Shown: positions 28,331 through 37,599, numbered from the stretch's first letter. The stretch: 64,000 bases of DNA from Microlunatus capsulatus (GCF_017876495.1 NZ_JAGIOB010000001.1:558001-622000), one strand, 5' to 3'. Numbers and translations are program-made. Notes: a model not told the origin generated them from the sequence alone.

Positions 28331-28495
28331 CTACGCGGCGAGGGTGGTGAAGAAGGTGACGATCGCCTGGAAGGCGCGGACGAGCGCGCCGAAGACGGTG
28401 CGGACGGCCTCCGCCGCCCCCTCGGGCTGCTGGACCAGGTAGAACAGGCAGAAGCCCACGACGAGCACGAACAGGATCTTCTTGGTCCACTTCAC
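28331..28495 (-). CDS. Small single-TM protein
   Basis: 54 aa from GTG 28495 ([20 protein letters not shown]). Lys-rich start, one hydrophobic helix (~7-22), a short acidic turn (QQPEGAAEA) and a second, amphipathic helix ([20 protein letters not shown]). No recognised domain. It is the first gene of the operon with the PH protein (5-bp gap), MarR and glycosyltransferase genes, so a membrane role with the PH protein is plausible. Confidence 0.65.
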   Translation of the reverse strand: MKWTKKILFVLVVGFCLFYLVQQPEGAAEAVRTVFGALVRAFQAIVTFFTTLAA

Positions 28496-28592
28496 GTCGG
28501 ACGTCCCCCCTTCCGGATCCGCACGCAGGATGTCGCGCCCTTGTCTATCCCACCCCGGCCGAGGGGGCCAGCAGGCACGCCGCGCGCGTCGG

Positions 28593-28670
28593 CCCTGGAA
28601 ATGCAGCGCCAGTGCGCGCGGAGAGGGCTTTCCGGGCCTTCTACCGCGCACTGGCGCTGCATTTCCAGGG
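28593..28670. terminator. Perfect 26-bp inverted repeat after meaB
   Basis: The arms 28593-28618 and 28645-28670 are exact reverse complements (CCCTGGAAATGCAGCGCCAG... and mirror), with a 26-nt loop. It lies 18 bp beyond the meaB stop on the minus strand and upstream of the small-TM operon, so it probably separates the two transcripts. No T tract. Confidence 0.65.
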
Positions 28671-28688
28671 CGGCGGTCAGCTCCCCGC

Positions 28689-29648
28689 TCACCGCAGGTC
28701 GGTCCGGGCCAGCAGCGCGGCCGCTGCGGCGTAGGGGTCGGTGCCGCCGTCGCGCACCGCGGCGGCCAGGTCGTCCAGGGCCGCCGAGCCCTCCCGGCGC
28801 AGCCGCCCCGCCAGGGTGGCCAGGGCCAGCCCCTCGACCTCGCGGCGGGAGCGCTGCAGCCGCCGCCGGGCCTGGTCCCCGCTCGCCGCCTGCGCGACCC
28901 GGAAGCGGTCCAGGGCGTCGAGAAGCTCCGGCACCCCGGTCCCCTCGCTGGCCACCGTGGTCAGCACCGGGGGCTTCCACGCCCCGGGCGGCCGGTCGGC
29001 CAGCCCGACCATCGAGCGCAGCTCGCGGACCAGCGGCTGGGCGCCGTCGCGGTCGGCCTTGTTCACCACGAAGAGGTCGCCGATCTCGAGGATCCCCGCC
29101 TTGGCCGCCTGCACGCCGTCGCCCATCCCCGGGGCCAGCAGCACGACGGCGGCGTCGGCCGCGGCGGCGACGTCGACCTCGGACTGGCCCACCCCCACCG
29201 TCTCGACGACGACGGTCGCGCAGCCCGCCGCGTCGAAGACCCGCAGGGCCTGCGGCGCGGCCACGGCCAGCCCGCCCAGGTGCCCGCGGGTGGCCATCGA
29301 GCGGATGAGCACCTCGTCGTCCAGCGCGTGCTCCTGCATCCGCACCCGGTCGCCCAGCAGCGCCCCGCCGGTGAAGGGCGAGGTGGGGTCGACGGCCAGC
29401 ACGCCGACGCGCTCCCCCCGCGCCCGCAGGGCCCGGACCAGGGCGGTCACCGTCGTCGACTTGCCCGCCCCGGGCGGCCCCGTCACCCCGACGACGAAGG
29501 CCCGGCCGGTGTCGGGCGCCAGCGCCGCCATGATGGAGGGCAGCGCCGCCGAGCCGTCCTCGACCAGGCTGATCAGCCGGCCGACGGCCCGGGGCCGTCC
29601 GGCCCGGACCCCCGCCAGCAGGGCGTCGAGCCCGCCGGACCCGCTCAG
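28689..29648 (-). CDS. meaB: Methylmalonyl-CoA mutase-associated GTPase MeaB
   Basis: 319 aa. G3E-family GTPase that guards and loads adenosylcobalamin on methylmalonyl-CoA mutase. Walker A is [12 protein letters not shown] (~54-65). Also present are [20 protein letters not shown], the family's switch region [16 protein letters not shown] and the NKAD specificity motif. The family-typical start falls at a CTG (29648), whose last two bases lie in the thiolase stop (CTGA); I find no ATG, GTG or TTG in frame until ATG inside PSIMAALAP (~residue 40). A non-canonical CTG start with translational coupling is therefore the best model. The mutase itself is not in the window. Confidence 0.88.
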   Translation of the reverse strand: MSGSGGLDALLAGVRAGRPRAVGRLISLVEDGSAALPSIMAALAPDTGRAFVVGVTGPPGAGKSTTVTALVRALRARGERVGVLAVDPTSPFTGGALLGDRVRMQEHALDDEVLIRSMATRGHLGGLAVAAPQALRVFDAAGCATVVVETVGVGQSEVDVAAAADAAVVLLAPGMGDGVQAAKAGILEIGDLFVVNKADRDGAQPLVRELRSMVGLADRPPGAWKPPVLTTVASEGTGVPELLDALDRFRVAQAASGDQARRRLQRSRREVEGLALATLAGRLRREGSAALDDLAAAVRDGGTDPYAAAAALLARTDLR

Positions 29649-30862
29649 CGGCCCGCGCTCCCGGCTCCGGCCGGCACCCGCAGGACGAGGGCGTCGCCCT
29701 GCCCCCCGCCGCCGCAGAGCGCCGCCACCCCGGTGCCGCCGCCGCGCCGGGCCAGCTCCATCACCAGGGTGAGGACCAGCCGCGCCCCGGACGCCCCGAT
29801 GGGGTGGCCCAGCGCGACCGCGCCGCCGTTGACGTTGACCTTCGCGTCGACCTCGGCCGGGCTGAGGCCCAGCGCCCGGGCGCTGGCCACGCCGACGGCG
29901 GCGAAGGCCTCGTTGATCTCCACCAGGTCGAGGTCGGCGACGTCCAGCCCCGCCTTGGCGCAGGCCTTGGCGATCGCGTGGGCCGGCTGCAGCTGCAGCG
30001 AGGAGTCGGGGCCGGCGACCATGCCGTGCGCGCCGATCTCGGCCAGCACCGGCAGGCCCAGCCGCTCCGCCGCCTCCCGGCTGGCGACGACGACGGCCGC
30101 CGCGCCGTCGGAGATCGGGCTGGCCGAGCCCGCGGTGATCGAGCCGTCGGCCGAGAAGGCCGGGGGCAGCCGGCCGAGGGACTCGGCGGTCACCCCCGCG
30201 CGGATGCCCTCGTCGGCGTCGACGACGACGTCCGGTCCGCGGCGCTGCGGCACCCGGACCGCGACGATCTCCTCCCCCAGCACGCCCGCGCGGGTGGCGG
30301 CCAGCGCCCGCTGATGCGAGCGGGCGGCGAAGGCGTCGGCGTCGGCCCGGCTGACGGCGACGTCGCCGGTGTCGTGGGCGTCGGTGAGCGCGCCCATCGG
30401 CTGGTCGGTGAAGGCGTCCTCGAGGCCGTCGTGGGCCAGGTGGTCGAGCATCGTCACCGGTCCGTAGCGGTGGCCGGCCCGCGAGCCGGTGAGCAGGTGC
30501 GGGGCCTGGCTCATGGACTCCATGCCGCCGGCGACCACGACCTCGCACTCCCCGGCACGGATCAGCTGGTCGGCCAGGGCGATCGCGTTCAGGCCCGACA
30601 GGCACACCTTGTTGACCGTCAGCGCGGGCACGCTCATCGGGATACCGGCCCGGACGGCGGCCTGCCGGGCGGGGATCTGGCCGCTGCCGGCCTGCAGCAC
30701 CTGGCCCATGACGACGTAGTCGACCTGCCCGGGGTCGAGCCCGGCCCGCTCCAGCGCCCCCGCGATGGCCAGCCCGCCCAGCTCGACCGCGCTCAGCCCC
30801 GACAGCGAGCCCAGCAGCTTGCCCACCGGCGTCCGTACCCCGGCGACGACGACCGCACCCAT
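29645..30862 (-). CDS. Acetyl-CoA acetyltransferase (thiolase)
   Basis: A 405-aa biosynthetic/degradative thiolase. The acyl-carrying Cys87 is in [28 protein letters not shown], the His motif [15 protein letters not shown] and the C-terminal Cys loop [14 protein letters not shown] complete the active site. Condenses two acetyl-CoA or cleaves acetoacetyl-CoA; chain-length specificity is not certain. ATG start with AGGAGG 6 nt upstream. It overlaps meaB by 4 bp and is divergent from the epimerase. Confidence 0.93.
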   Translation of the reverse strand: MGAVVVAGVRTPVGKLLGSLSGLSAVELGGLAIAGALERAGLDPGQVDYVVMGQVLQAGSGQIPARQAAVRAGIPMSVPALTVNKVCLSGLNAIALADQLIRAGECEVVVAGGMESMSQAPHLLTGSRAGHRYGPVTMLDHLAHDGLEDAFTDQPMGALTDAHDTGDVAVSRADADAFAARSHQRALAATRAGVLGEEIVAVRVPQRRGPDVVVDADEGIRAGVTAESLGRLPPAFSADGSITAGSASPISDGAAAVVVASREAAERLGLPVLAEIGAHGMVAGPDSSLQLQPAHAIAKACAKAGLDVADLDLVEINEAFAAVGVASARALGLSPAEVDAKVNVNGGAVALGHPIGASGARLVLTLVMELARRGGGTGVAALCGGGGQGDALVLRVPAGAGSAGR

Positions 30863-30924
30863 CTCCGACCTCCTGCTGCGGTGCCCGGCGGCCCCGCGCC
30901 GGCCCAGTCTGGCACCCTGGGCGC

Positions 30925-31416
30925 ATGCCCCAGCGCGACGACGACGGCGGTGCCCCCGAGCCGGACGGCGGTCCCGGGCTCCCCGGTCTGCTGGCGGTCG
31001 ACCACGTCGGCCTGGCCGTGCCCGACCTCGACGCCGCCATCGCCTTCCACACCGACGTCCTGGGCCTGGTGCTCCTGCACCGGGAGGAGAACGCCGACGC
31101 CGACGTCGCCGAGGCGATGCTCGGCGCGACCGCGGACGGGGCGGGGGCGCAGGTCCAGCTGCTGGCGCCGATCTCCCCGGAGTCCCCCATCGCCCGCTTC
31201 CTGGAGCGCTCCGGCCCGGGCCTGCAGCAGCTCGCCTACCGGGTGGCCGACGTCGACGAGGCGGCCCGCGTGCTCCGCTCCCGGGGGTTGCGGCTGCTCT
31301 ATGATGCAGCCAGGACCGGGACCCGGGGGTCCCGGATCAACTTCGTCCACCCGCACGACGCCGGTGGTGTGCTGGTCGAGCTGGTCGAGCCCGCCGCGCC
31401 GCCGGAGCACGCCTGA
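30925..31416 (+). CDS. mce: Methylmalonyl-CoA epimerase
   Basis: A 163-aa vicinal-oxygen-chelate protein. Interconverts (2S)- and (2R)-methylmalonyl-CoA between propionyl-CoA carboxylase and the mutase that MeaB protects. Metal-ligand candidates are the His of [13 protein letters not shown], the Gln of [18 protein letters not shown] and the Glu of GVLVELVEP. At the fourth position ([11 protein letters not shown]) Gln-Gln replaces the His-His seen in better-studied epimerases, which I recall as frequent in actinobacteria. A CACCCT box lies 6 nt before the ATG. Divergent from the thiolase. Confidence 0.88.
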   Translation: MPQRDDDGGAPEPDGGPGLPGLLAVDHVGLAVPDLDAAIAFHTDVLGLVLLHREENADADVAEAMLGATADGAGAQVQLLAPISPESPIARFLERSGPGLQQLAYRVADVDEAARVLRSRGLRLLYDAARTGTRGSRINFVHPHDAGGVLVELVEPAAPPEHA

Positions 31417-31503
31417 CGGCCCGACCGGCTCCCGCCCGCCGGGGGCCGACGTCACCCCCGCCCGCCGCAGGTCGCGAGGGCGGGGACAGAGAGGACACCA
31501 CCC

Positions 31504-32970
31504 GTGAGCTCAGCTGACAACACCGGCCTGGGGCTGTTCGACGACGCCGCCAGCGCCGCCGGCAGCTTCCCCACCGCCCTGCGCGGCTACGACCGCTCGG
31601 CGGTGGACGAGTACGTCCGCAGCCTGGAGGCCGGGGTGGTGGCCACCCGTCGGCAGGCCCAGGAGGTCCGCGACGAGCTGGACCGGGTGCGCCAGGAGCA
31701 GGCCGAGCGCGCGGCCCACCCGCCCGAGGTCGACTACTCCGAGCTGGGCGGCCGGGCCAGCGACATCCTCCGGCTGGCCCAGGAGCAGGCCCGCGACCTG
31801 ACCGAGAACGCCGCGGCCGAGGCCGAGCGGACCAAGGAGCTGGCCCGCCGCGAGGCCGACGGCATCCGCCGCGACGCCGCCCGGCAGGGCGAGGAGATCC
31901 GCACCGGCGGGGTCGCGCAGATCGACGAGCTGCGGGTCCGGCTGCACGAGGAGGTCCGGGCCCAGGTCGAGCACGCCCGGGCGGACGCGGAGGCGATCGT
32001 GGCCGCGGCCACCCGGCAGGCCGAGTCGCTGCGCCGGCAGAGCGAGCACGACGCGCAGAGCGTGCGCCAGGAGGCCTACCTCGACACCGAGAACCTCCGC
32101 CGGACCGTCGAGCGCGAGGCCGCCGAGGCCCGGCAGGAGATCGCGGTCGCCCGCGAGCAGGCCCTCGTCGAGCTGCGGGCCGTGCACGAGGACGCCCAGG
32201 GTGCCACCGCGGCCCTGCTCGCCGAGGCCACCGCCCACCACGCCGAGGCCGGGGCGCGGCTCGAGTCCGACGTCGCCGACGCCGCCCGGATCCGCGCCGA
32301 GGCGCTGGCCGAGGCCGAGGCCACCAAGGTGGCCGCCGCCCAGGAGGCCGACGCCCGGCTCGCGGCCGCGCAGCAGGAGGTCGCCGCGCTGCGCGAGCGC
32401 ACGCAGCAGGAGTTCTCCTGGCGCAAGCAGCAGCTCCGCCGCGAGACCGAGCTGCTCAGCCAGCGCAAGCAGGCCGTGCTCAGCCAGCTGGCCAGCCTGT
32501 CGGCCCTGGCCGAGCAGACGGCGCAGACCTTCCCCGACCTCGACGAGCTGGAGCGGGACGGCGACGACACCCAGCAGCCCGGGCGCGAGGAGCTGCCCGC
32601 CGGCGACGAGGCCGAGACGACGGTGCGGGCCGCCGTGTCCGCCCCGCCCGCCCCGCCCGCCGAGCCGGAGCAGGACCACGACGAGCAGCCCCACGACGAG
32701 CAGGACCTCGACCAGCAGCCCCAGGACGAGCCGGACGAGCACGAGCGGGACGAGCACGGCGACGACGACACCGCCGAGCAGGCGGTCGTCGAGGAGCACG
32801 ACGCCGACGCCGGGCCCGCCGAGGACGCGGGTCGGCGCGACGAGACCGCACCGCGCGGGATGGAGCTGCCGCCGCTCGACGGGGACGCGACGATCATGAT
32901 CGCGGCCGCCGACCTGCCCGCCGGGACCGAGCACCTGCAGCGCCGCCCGGAGGACTCCGACCGGCGCTGA
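31504..32970 (+). CDS. DivIVA-like coiled-coil protein, long paralogue
   Basis: 488 aa. A DivIVA-type N-terminus (FPTALRGYDRSAVDEYVRSL, ~21-40) precedes ~320 residues of Ala/Glu/Arg-rich heptads predicted to form a long coiled coil. The tail (~360-450) is strongly Asp/Glu/Gln/His-rich. It resembles polar-growth or cytoskeletal scaffold proteins of actinobacteria (Wag31/Scy/FilP class) by composition; the exact role is inferred. GTG start with AGAGAGGAC upstream. The next gene is a paralogue: both share D-Y-S-x-L-G-G-R-A and QEF-x-WR blocks. Confidence 0.75.
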   Translation: MSSADNTGLGLFDDAASAAGSFPTALRGYDRSAVDEYVRSLEAGVVATRRQAQEVRDELDRVRQEQAERAAHPPEVDYSELGGRASDILRLAQEQARDLTENAAAEAERTKELARREADGIRRDAARQGEEIRTGGVAQIDELRVRLHEEVRAQVEHARADAEAIVAAATRQAESLRRQSEHDAQSVRQEAYLDTENLRRTVEREAAEARQEIAVAREQALVELRAVHEDAQGATAALLAEATAHHAEAGARLESDVADAARIRAEALAEAEATKVAAAQEADARLAAAQQEVAALRERTQQEFSWRKQQLRRETELLSQRKQAVLSQLASLSALAEQTAQTFPDLDELERDGDDTQQPGREELPAGDEAETTVRAAVSAPPAPPAEPEQDHDEQPHDEQDLDQQPQDEPDEHERDEHGDDDTAEQAVVEEHDADAGPAEDAGRRDETAPRGMELPPLDGDATIMIAAADLPAGTEHLQRRPEDSDRR

Positions 32971-33081
32971 CCGGCGGCCCGCCGCCCGCCGGGCACCCCC
33001 CGGCGGGCCGGTCCGGGCGCACTAGGCTGACCTCCGCGGTCGGGCGGCAGCCGACCCGGGGACTCACCAGGAGCAGCGGAC

Positions 33082-34269
33082 GTGACCAGCGGGCAGCAGG
33101 ACAACAGCACCACCTACGGCTTCCCGGTGGTCCGCCGGGGCTACGACAAGGCGGCCGTCGACACCTTTTCCCGCGACGCCCACGCCGAGATCACCGAGCT
33201 GCGGCACGCCTACGAGACCCTCGCCGCCCACTACGCGCAGCTGCAGGCCGAGCGTGACGCCGCGCCGGCCGCCGCCCCGGCGGCCGACTACAGCGGGCTG
33301 GGCGGCCGCGCCCAGGAGATCCTGCGGATCGCCGAGGAGCAGGCCCTCGACCTGACCGGCCGGGCCGCCGCGGACGCCGACCGGCTCACCGAGCAGACCG
33401 AGCACGAGGTGCAGACCCTGCGCGACCACGCGGTCGCCGAGCTCGACGAGGTCCGCCGGGCCGAGCTCGCCCGCCTCGACGCGCTGCGGCGCCAGGCCGA
33501 GCAGGAGGCCGGCACGCTGCTGGCCTCGGCCCGGGCCGAGGCCGAGCAGCTGCTGCAGGCGGCCCGCTTCGAGGCCGGCGCCATCCACGACGAGGCCGAG
33601 GGCCAGGCCCGGGCCGCCGTCGAGGCCGCCGAGCTGCGGGCCACGACGCTGCGCTCCGACGCCGAGCGCGACGTGCTGGCCGTCCGCCAGGAGGCCGCGG
33701 CCGAGCGCGAGCGCGTGCTGGCCGAGCTGACGCGGGAGTCCGACGACCTCCGGGCCCGGATCGAGCAGACGCTGGCCGAGTCCACCGCCCTGCACCGCCG
33801 CTCCGCCGAGCACCTGGCGGCCGAGTCGGAGGAGGCGGGCCGGCTCCGGGCCGAGGCGCTGGCCGAGGTCGAGAGGATCCGGCAGGCGGCGCAGGCCGAG
33901 GCCGACCAGCTGCTCGCGGCCGCCCGGCAGCAGGCCGCGACGGTCGAGGAGCGCTCCCGCCAGGAGTTCGCGTGGCGCCGCCGCCAGCTGCGCCAGGAGC
34001 AGGACCTGCTGACCCGCCGCAAGCAGGCGATGCTCAGCCAGCTGACGTCGCTGTCCGCGCTCGCCGTGGAGACCGCCGACAGCCTGCCCGACGTCCCGGA
34101 CCTCGCCCTGGCCGAGGACCCGACGTCGCCAGCGGACGCCATGCCGGACGAGACCGCGTCAGCGGAGGGCGGGGAGGCGCCGGACGTCCAGGACAGCCAG
34201 GACGTCCCGGACGACGAGGATCAGAACAGCCGCTCGTCGGCGTTGTCCATGCCCCGCAGCACGTCGTAG
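33082..34269 (+). CDS. DivIVA-like coiled-coil protein, short paralogue
   Basis: 395 aa. The N-terminus ([20 protein letters not shown]) matches the DivIVA-like head of the preceding gene. The [20 protein letters not shown] block and the [20 protein letters not shown] block near residues 294-313 mirror it too, so the genes arose by duplication. Long Ala/Glu coiled coil between, and an acidic tail. GTG start preceded by AGGAGCAGC; TAGGCT near 33027 could be its -10. The last 49 bp, coding [14 protein letters not shown], are antisense to the 3' end of nucS. Confidence 0.72.
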   Translation: MTSGQQDNSTTYGFPVVRRGYDKAAVDTFSRDAHAEITELRHAYETLAAHYAQLQAERDAAPAAAPAADYSGLGGRAQEILRIAEEQALDLTGRAAADADRLTEQTEHEVQTLRDHAVAELDEVRRAELARLDALRRQAEQEAGTLLASARAEAEQLLQAARFEAGAIHDEAEGQARAAVEAAELRATTLRSDAERDVLAVRQEAAAERERVLAELTRESDDLRARIEQTLAESTALHRRSAEHLAAESEEAGRLRAEALAEVERIRQAAQAEADQLLAAARQQAATVEERSRQEFAWRRRQLRQEQDLLTRRKQAMLSQLTSLSALAVETADSLPDVPDLALAEDPTSPADAMPDETASAEGGEAPDVQDSQDVPDDEDQNSRSSALSMPRSTS

Positions 34270-34928
34270 TCGACCGTCACGCAGGTGATCCCGCGGTCAC
34301 CGGCCAGGACGCGGGCCTGAGGCTTGATCTGCTGGGCGGCGAAGACGCCCTGCACCGCGCCGAGCAGCGGGTCGCGGCGCATCAGCTCCAGGTAGCGGGT
34401 CAGCTGCTCGACGCCGTCGATGTCGCCGCGCCGCTTGACCTCGACGGCCACGTAGCGCCCGGTGGCGTCGCGGCAGAGCAGGTCGACGGGGCCGATGGCG
34501 GTCATGTGCTCGCGGCGCACCAGCGACCAGCCGGGCCCGAAGGTCTCCGGGTGCTCGGCCAGCAGGGCCTGCAGGTGGGCCTCGACGCCGTCCTTCTGCA
34601 GGCCCGGGTCGACGCCCAGCTCGTGGGAGGAGTCGTGCAGCACCTCGGCGAGCGAGATCTGCAGGGTGTCGCCGTCGCGCCCCCGCACCTCCCACAGGGC
34701 GGTCAGCGGCTCCGGCCCGGGGACGATGTCCTGATCGGGCGGCGGGGGCGGCAGCTCGACGAGCGTGCACGGCGGGCTCATCCAGTTCAGCGGCTTGTAG
34801 GCGCGGTCGTCGGCGTGCACCGAGACCGAGCCGTCCGCCTTGACCAGGATGAGCCGGGTGGCCATCGGCAGGTGGGCGGTGAGCCGACCGGCGTAGTCGA
34901 CCTGGCAGCGAGCGATCACGAGACGCAC
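34221..34928 (-). CDS. nucS: Mismatch-specific endonuclease NucS (EndoMS)
   Basis: 235 aa. In actinobacteria, which lack MutS/MutL, NucS makes double-strand cuts at mismatches. The N-terminal dimerisation domain begins [20 protein letters not shown]. The RecB-like nuclease core has [20 protein letters not shown] followed by KRRGD, giving the Asp, Glu and Lys of the active site. The extreme C-terminus (NADERLF) is the expected beta-clamp-binding peptide. GTG start at 34928 with TAGGTT 6 nt upstream, suggesting a leaderless mRNA. Its clamp-binding end overlaps the convergent coiled-coil gene by 49 bp. Confidence 0.92.
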   Translation of the reverse strand: MRLVIARCQVDYAGRLTAHLPMATRLILVKADGSVSVHADDRAYKPLNWMSPPCTLVELPPPPPDQDIVPGPEPLTALWEVRGRDGDTLQISLAEVLHDSSHELGVDPGLQKDGVEAHLQALLAEHPETFGPGWSLVRREHMTAIGPVDLLCRDATGRYVAVEVKRRGDIDGVEQLTRYLELMRRDPLLGAVQGVFAAQQIKPQARVLAGDRGITCVTVDYDVLRGMDNADERLF

Positions 34929-34934
34929 CGGGAC

Positions 34935-34940
34935 AACCTA
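34935..34940 (-). promoter_or_regulatory. -10 box of nucS, leaderless type
   Basis: TAGGTT on the minus strand, 6-nt spacer, GTG at 34928. The box and spacing equal those of glgE. Confidence 0.5.
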
Positions 34941-34990
34941 CCGGCGCCCGCGCCCGCGGCCGACCGGTGCGCGCGTGGCAGACTCGCGCT

Positions 34991-36214
34991 GTGGCGGAGC
35001 GCGGACGAGCGGGTGTGGTGGGGCTCGGGGCGATGGGCTCCGGGATCGCCGAGGTGTTCGCCCGCGGCGGCTGGTCGGTCGTCGGGCTCGAGGAGCAGCC
35101 CGCCGCCCTGGACCGGGCGCGGCAGCGGCTCGCCACCTCCACGGCCCGGGCGGTCGAGCGCGGCAAGCTCGACGACGCCGGCGCGCAGGCCCTGACGGCG
35201 CGGGTCACCTACACCACCGACGTGGCCGACCTGGCCGGCTGCGAGGTCGTCGTCGAGGCCGTCCCCGAGGTCGCGGCTCTCAAGCAGGCCGTCTTCGCGC
35301 GGCTGGACGCCGTCGTGGGCCCCGACGCCCTGCTGGCCACCAACACGTCGTCGCTGTCGGTGACCGCGCTGGCCGCCGGCACCTCCGACCCCTCCCGCGT
35401 CGTCGGCGTCCACTTCTTCAACCCGGCTCCCGTGCAGCCCCTGGTCGAGGTGATCGCCACGGTGCTGACGGCCCCCGCGACCCTCCAGCGGGCCCGCGAC
35501 GTCCTCGAGGGTCTGGGCAAGACGACCATCGCCTGCACCGACCGGGCCGGCTTCGTCGTCAACGCCCTGCTGGTGCCCTACCTCAACCACGCCGCCTCCT
35601 GGTACGAGCGCGGGTTCGCCACCCGCGAGGAGATCGATGCCGCCATGGTGGGTGCCGGGCTGCCGATGGGGCCGCTGGCCCTGCTGGACCTCGTCGGCCA
35701 CGACGTCACCACCGCCGTCCTGCACCGGCTGCACGAGCAGACCGGGGACCGCCGGCACCTGCCGACGCCGCTGCTGACCTCGCTGGTCGAGGCCGGGCTG
35801 CTGGGCCGCAAGAGCGGCCGCGGCTTCTACACCTACGACGCCGACGGCCCGACCGACGCCCCCGGACCAGTCCCGGCGCCGGCCGCCTCGCGGGCCGGGG
35901 AGCTGCCCGAGGCGCTGCTGGTCCCCTACCTCAACGACGTGGCGACGATGGTGGGCGACCGCTACGCCACCGCGGCCGACGTCGACACCGGGATGGCTCT
36001 CGGCTGCCGGATGCCGCGCCCGTTCGACCAGCTCGCCGCGCTGGGCCCGGCGGCGACGCTGGCCCGCCAGCAGCAGGTGTTCGCCGAGACGGCCGAGCCC
36101 GGGCACCGGCCCGCCCGGCTGCTGGAGCAGCTCGCCGCCGCCGACGACCCCGACCTGGCTCTGCACGCGCTGCGGACGGCGGACGGGCGGGTCCCCGCGG
36201 GACGGCTCGGCTGA
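34991..36214 (+). CDS. 3-hydroxyacyl-CoA dehydrogenase family protein
   Basis: 407 aa from GTG 34991. An N-terminal Rossmann domain (AGVVGLGAMGSGIAEVFARG) binds NAD. The motif ATNTSSLSVTALA and the His of VVGVHFFNPAPVQPLVEV are catalytic features of 3-hydroxyacyl/3-hydroxybutyryl-CoA dehydrogenases. Two helical C-terminal 3HCDH modules follow (LLGRKSGRGFYTYD and ALLVPYLNDVATMVGDRYAT). Likely part of fatty-acid beta-oxidation or butyrate metabolism. CAGACT sits 6 nt before the start. TGATG overlap of 1 bp with the next gene. Confidence 0.88.
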   Translation: MAERGRAGVVGLGAMGSGIAEVFARGGWSVVGLEEQPAALDRARQRLATSTARAVERGKLDDAGAQALTARVTYTTDVADLAGCEVVVEAVPEVAALKQAVFARLDAVVGPDALLATNTSSLSVTALAAGTSDPSRVVGVHFFNPAPVQPLVEVIATVLTAPATLQRARDVLEGLGKTTIACTDRAGFVVNALLVPYLNHAASWYERGFATREEIDAAMVGAGLPMGPLALLDLVGHDVTTAVLHRLHEQTGDRRHLPTPLLTSLVEAGLLGRKSGRGFYTYDADGPTDAPGPVPAPAASRAGELPEALLVPYLNDVATMVGDRYATAADVDTGMALGCRMPRPFDQLAALGPAATLARQQQVFAETAEPGHRPARLLEQLAAADDPDLALHALRTADGRVPAGRLG

Positions 36215-36486
36215 TGGCCAAGCGTCCCAGCAAGCACCTGCGCACCGCCCGCCCGCTGGGCGCCGGCCACGCCGGCGCCGCCGCCAAGTCCGACGGCCGC
36301 TGGCTGGTGCGGAGCATCCCCGGCGCCTCGGCCGTCAAGACCTACCGCTGCCCCGGCTGCTCGCAGGAGATCCCCGTCGGGGTGGCCCACGTCGTCGTCT
36401 GGCCGGCCGAGCCCGCCTGGCACGTCAGCAGCGGCGTCGACGAGCGCCGGCACTGGCACACGAGCTGCTGGGAGCGCCGCCGGTGA
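36214..36486 (+). CDS. Small zinc-ribbon-like protein
   Basis: 90 aa. Basic N-terminus (MAKRPSKHLRTARPLGAG), then YRCPGCSQEIPVGVAHVVVW and RRHWHTSCWERRR. The CxxC and H-x-H-x3-C residues form a probable zinc site. I recall homologues mis-annotated as ATP/GTP-binding proteins; no nucleotide motif is visible. ATG overlaps the dehydrogenase stop (TGATG) and the end overlaps the next GTG by 4 bp, so it sits within a coupled operon. Function unknown. Confidence 0.75.
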   Translation: MAKRPSKHLRTARPLGAGHAGAAAKSDGRWLVRSIPGASAVKTYRCPGCSQEIPVGVAHVVVWPAEPAWHVSSGVDERRHWHTSCWERRR

Positions 36487-37298
36487 CCGCCTCCCCCGCC
36501 GCAGCGGGCACCCTGCACACCACCCGGCTGGGCGAGGCCGGTCCCCGGGTGCTGTTCCTGCACGGGCTGTTCGGGCAGGGCAAGAACTGGACCACGCTCG
36601 GCCGCTCGCTGGCGGCGACGGCGCGGGTCACGCTGCTCGACCTGCCCGACCACGGCCGCTCGGCCTGGTCGGAGCAGCTCGCCTACCCGGCGATGGCCGA
36701 GGTGGTCGGCGACGCCCTGGTCGTCGACGGCGGGGGCGAGCCCTACGCCGTCGTCGGGCACTCGATGGGCGGCAAGGTCGCCATGGCGCTGGCCCTGCTG
36801 CGCCCGGAGCTGGTCGAGCGGCTGGTCGTCGTCGACGTCGCCCCCGTGCCCACCGGCCCGATGAGCAGCTTCGGCACCTACGTCGAGGGGATGCGCGCCG
36901 TCGACCTGGAGCACCTGCCCGACCGCGCCAGCGCGGAGGCGACGCTGGAGCCCTTCGTCCCCGACCCGGTCATCCGCTCGTTCCTGCTGCAGAACCTCCG
37001 CCGCGACGGGAGCCGCTGGCGCTGGCAGATGAACCTGCGCCTGCTGGGCGACGAGCTGCCCGCGGTCGCCGGCTGGCCCGACCTCACGGGCGACCCGTGG
37101 CACGCCGAGCCCTACCCCGGGCCGGTGCTCTGGGTGCGCGGCAGCCGCTCGGACTACGTCCGCCCCGAGCACGCCGACGTCATGCGGGCGCTGTTCCCCC
37201 GGGTGCAGAGCGTCGCGGTCAAGGGGGCCGGGCACTGGGTGCACGCCGACCAGCCCGCGGTCTTCGAGTCCGTCCTCCGCAGGTTCCTGCATCTGTGA
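36483..37298 (+). CDS. Alpha/beta-fold hydrolase (YbfF-like)
   Basis: 271 aa. VLFLHGLFGQGKNWTTLGRS carries the oxyanion region. VVGHSMGGKVAMALALL is the nucleophile elbow (Ser ~95), and the catalytic His lies in VKGAGHWVHADQPAVF. It resembles esterases of the YbfF/MenH-like group; the substrate is unknown. GTG overlaps the zinc-ribbon gene by 4 bp, so it is the third gene of the dehydrogenase operon. Confidence 0.85.
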   Translation: MTASPAAAGTLHTTRLGEAGPRVLFLHGLFGQGKNWTTLGRSLAATARVTLLDLPDHGRSAWSEQLAYPAMAEVVGDALVVDGGGEPYAVVGHSMGGKVAMALALLRPELVERLVVVDVAPVPTGPMSSFGTYVEGMRAVDLEHLPDRASAEATLEPFVPDPVIRSFLLQNLRRDGSRWRWQMNLRLLGDELPAVAGWPDLTGDPWHAEPYPGPVLWVRGSRSDYVRPEHADVMRALFPRVQSVAVKGAGHWVHADQPAVFESVLRRFLHL

Positions 37299-37446
37299 CC
37301 GGCAGCACGCCGGAATCCTGGACGTGTCCGGGCCTCCGGCAGGGCGAACGCCGCGCCGACAGCACCGCCGCCGCCGTCGAGGTCCGGACACCCCACCCGT
37401 CCCGCGCGGACCCGCGCCGCCGCCGCCGACCCCGAGGAGCCCGCCG

Positions 37447-37599
37447 ATGATCACCCTGCTGGACGGCGACCGCGGCCGACGCCCCGGCGGCGACGACGAC
37501 GGCGCGGAGGACTGGCTGGCGCTGCTCGCGCTGGCCGCCCTCACCCTGACGGCACTCGTGGCCCTGCGCCGCCTCGGCCGGGGCGGCGGCACCCGGTGA
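37447..37599 (+). CDS. Small single-TM protein
   Basis: 50 aa from ATG 37447 (MITLLDGDRGRRPGGDDDGA). A charged N-terminus is followed by one hydrophobic helix (WLALLALAALTLTALVALRR) and a basic end. CGAGGAG lies upstream. It overlaps the next small gene by 4 bp. I recognise no family; the tight coupling and a plausible ribosome site support it as real. Confidence 0.55.
   Translation: MITLLDGDRGRRPGGDDDGAEDWLALLALAALTLTALVALRRLGRGGGTR

Noticed and set aside
28593-28670. Long inverted repeat considered as ends of an insertion sequence or MITE
   Set aside because: The 26-nt interior is too short, there is no target-site duplication visible, and no transposase occurs in the window.
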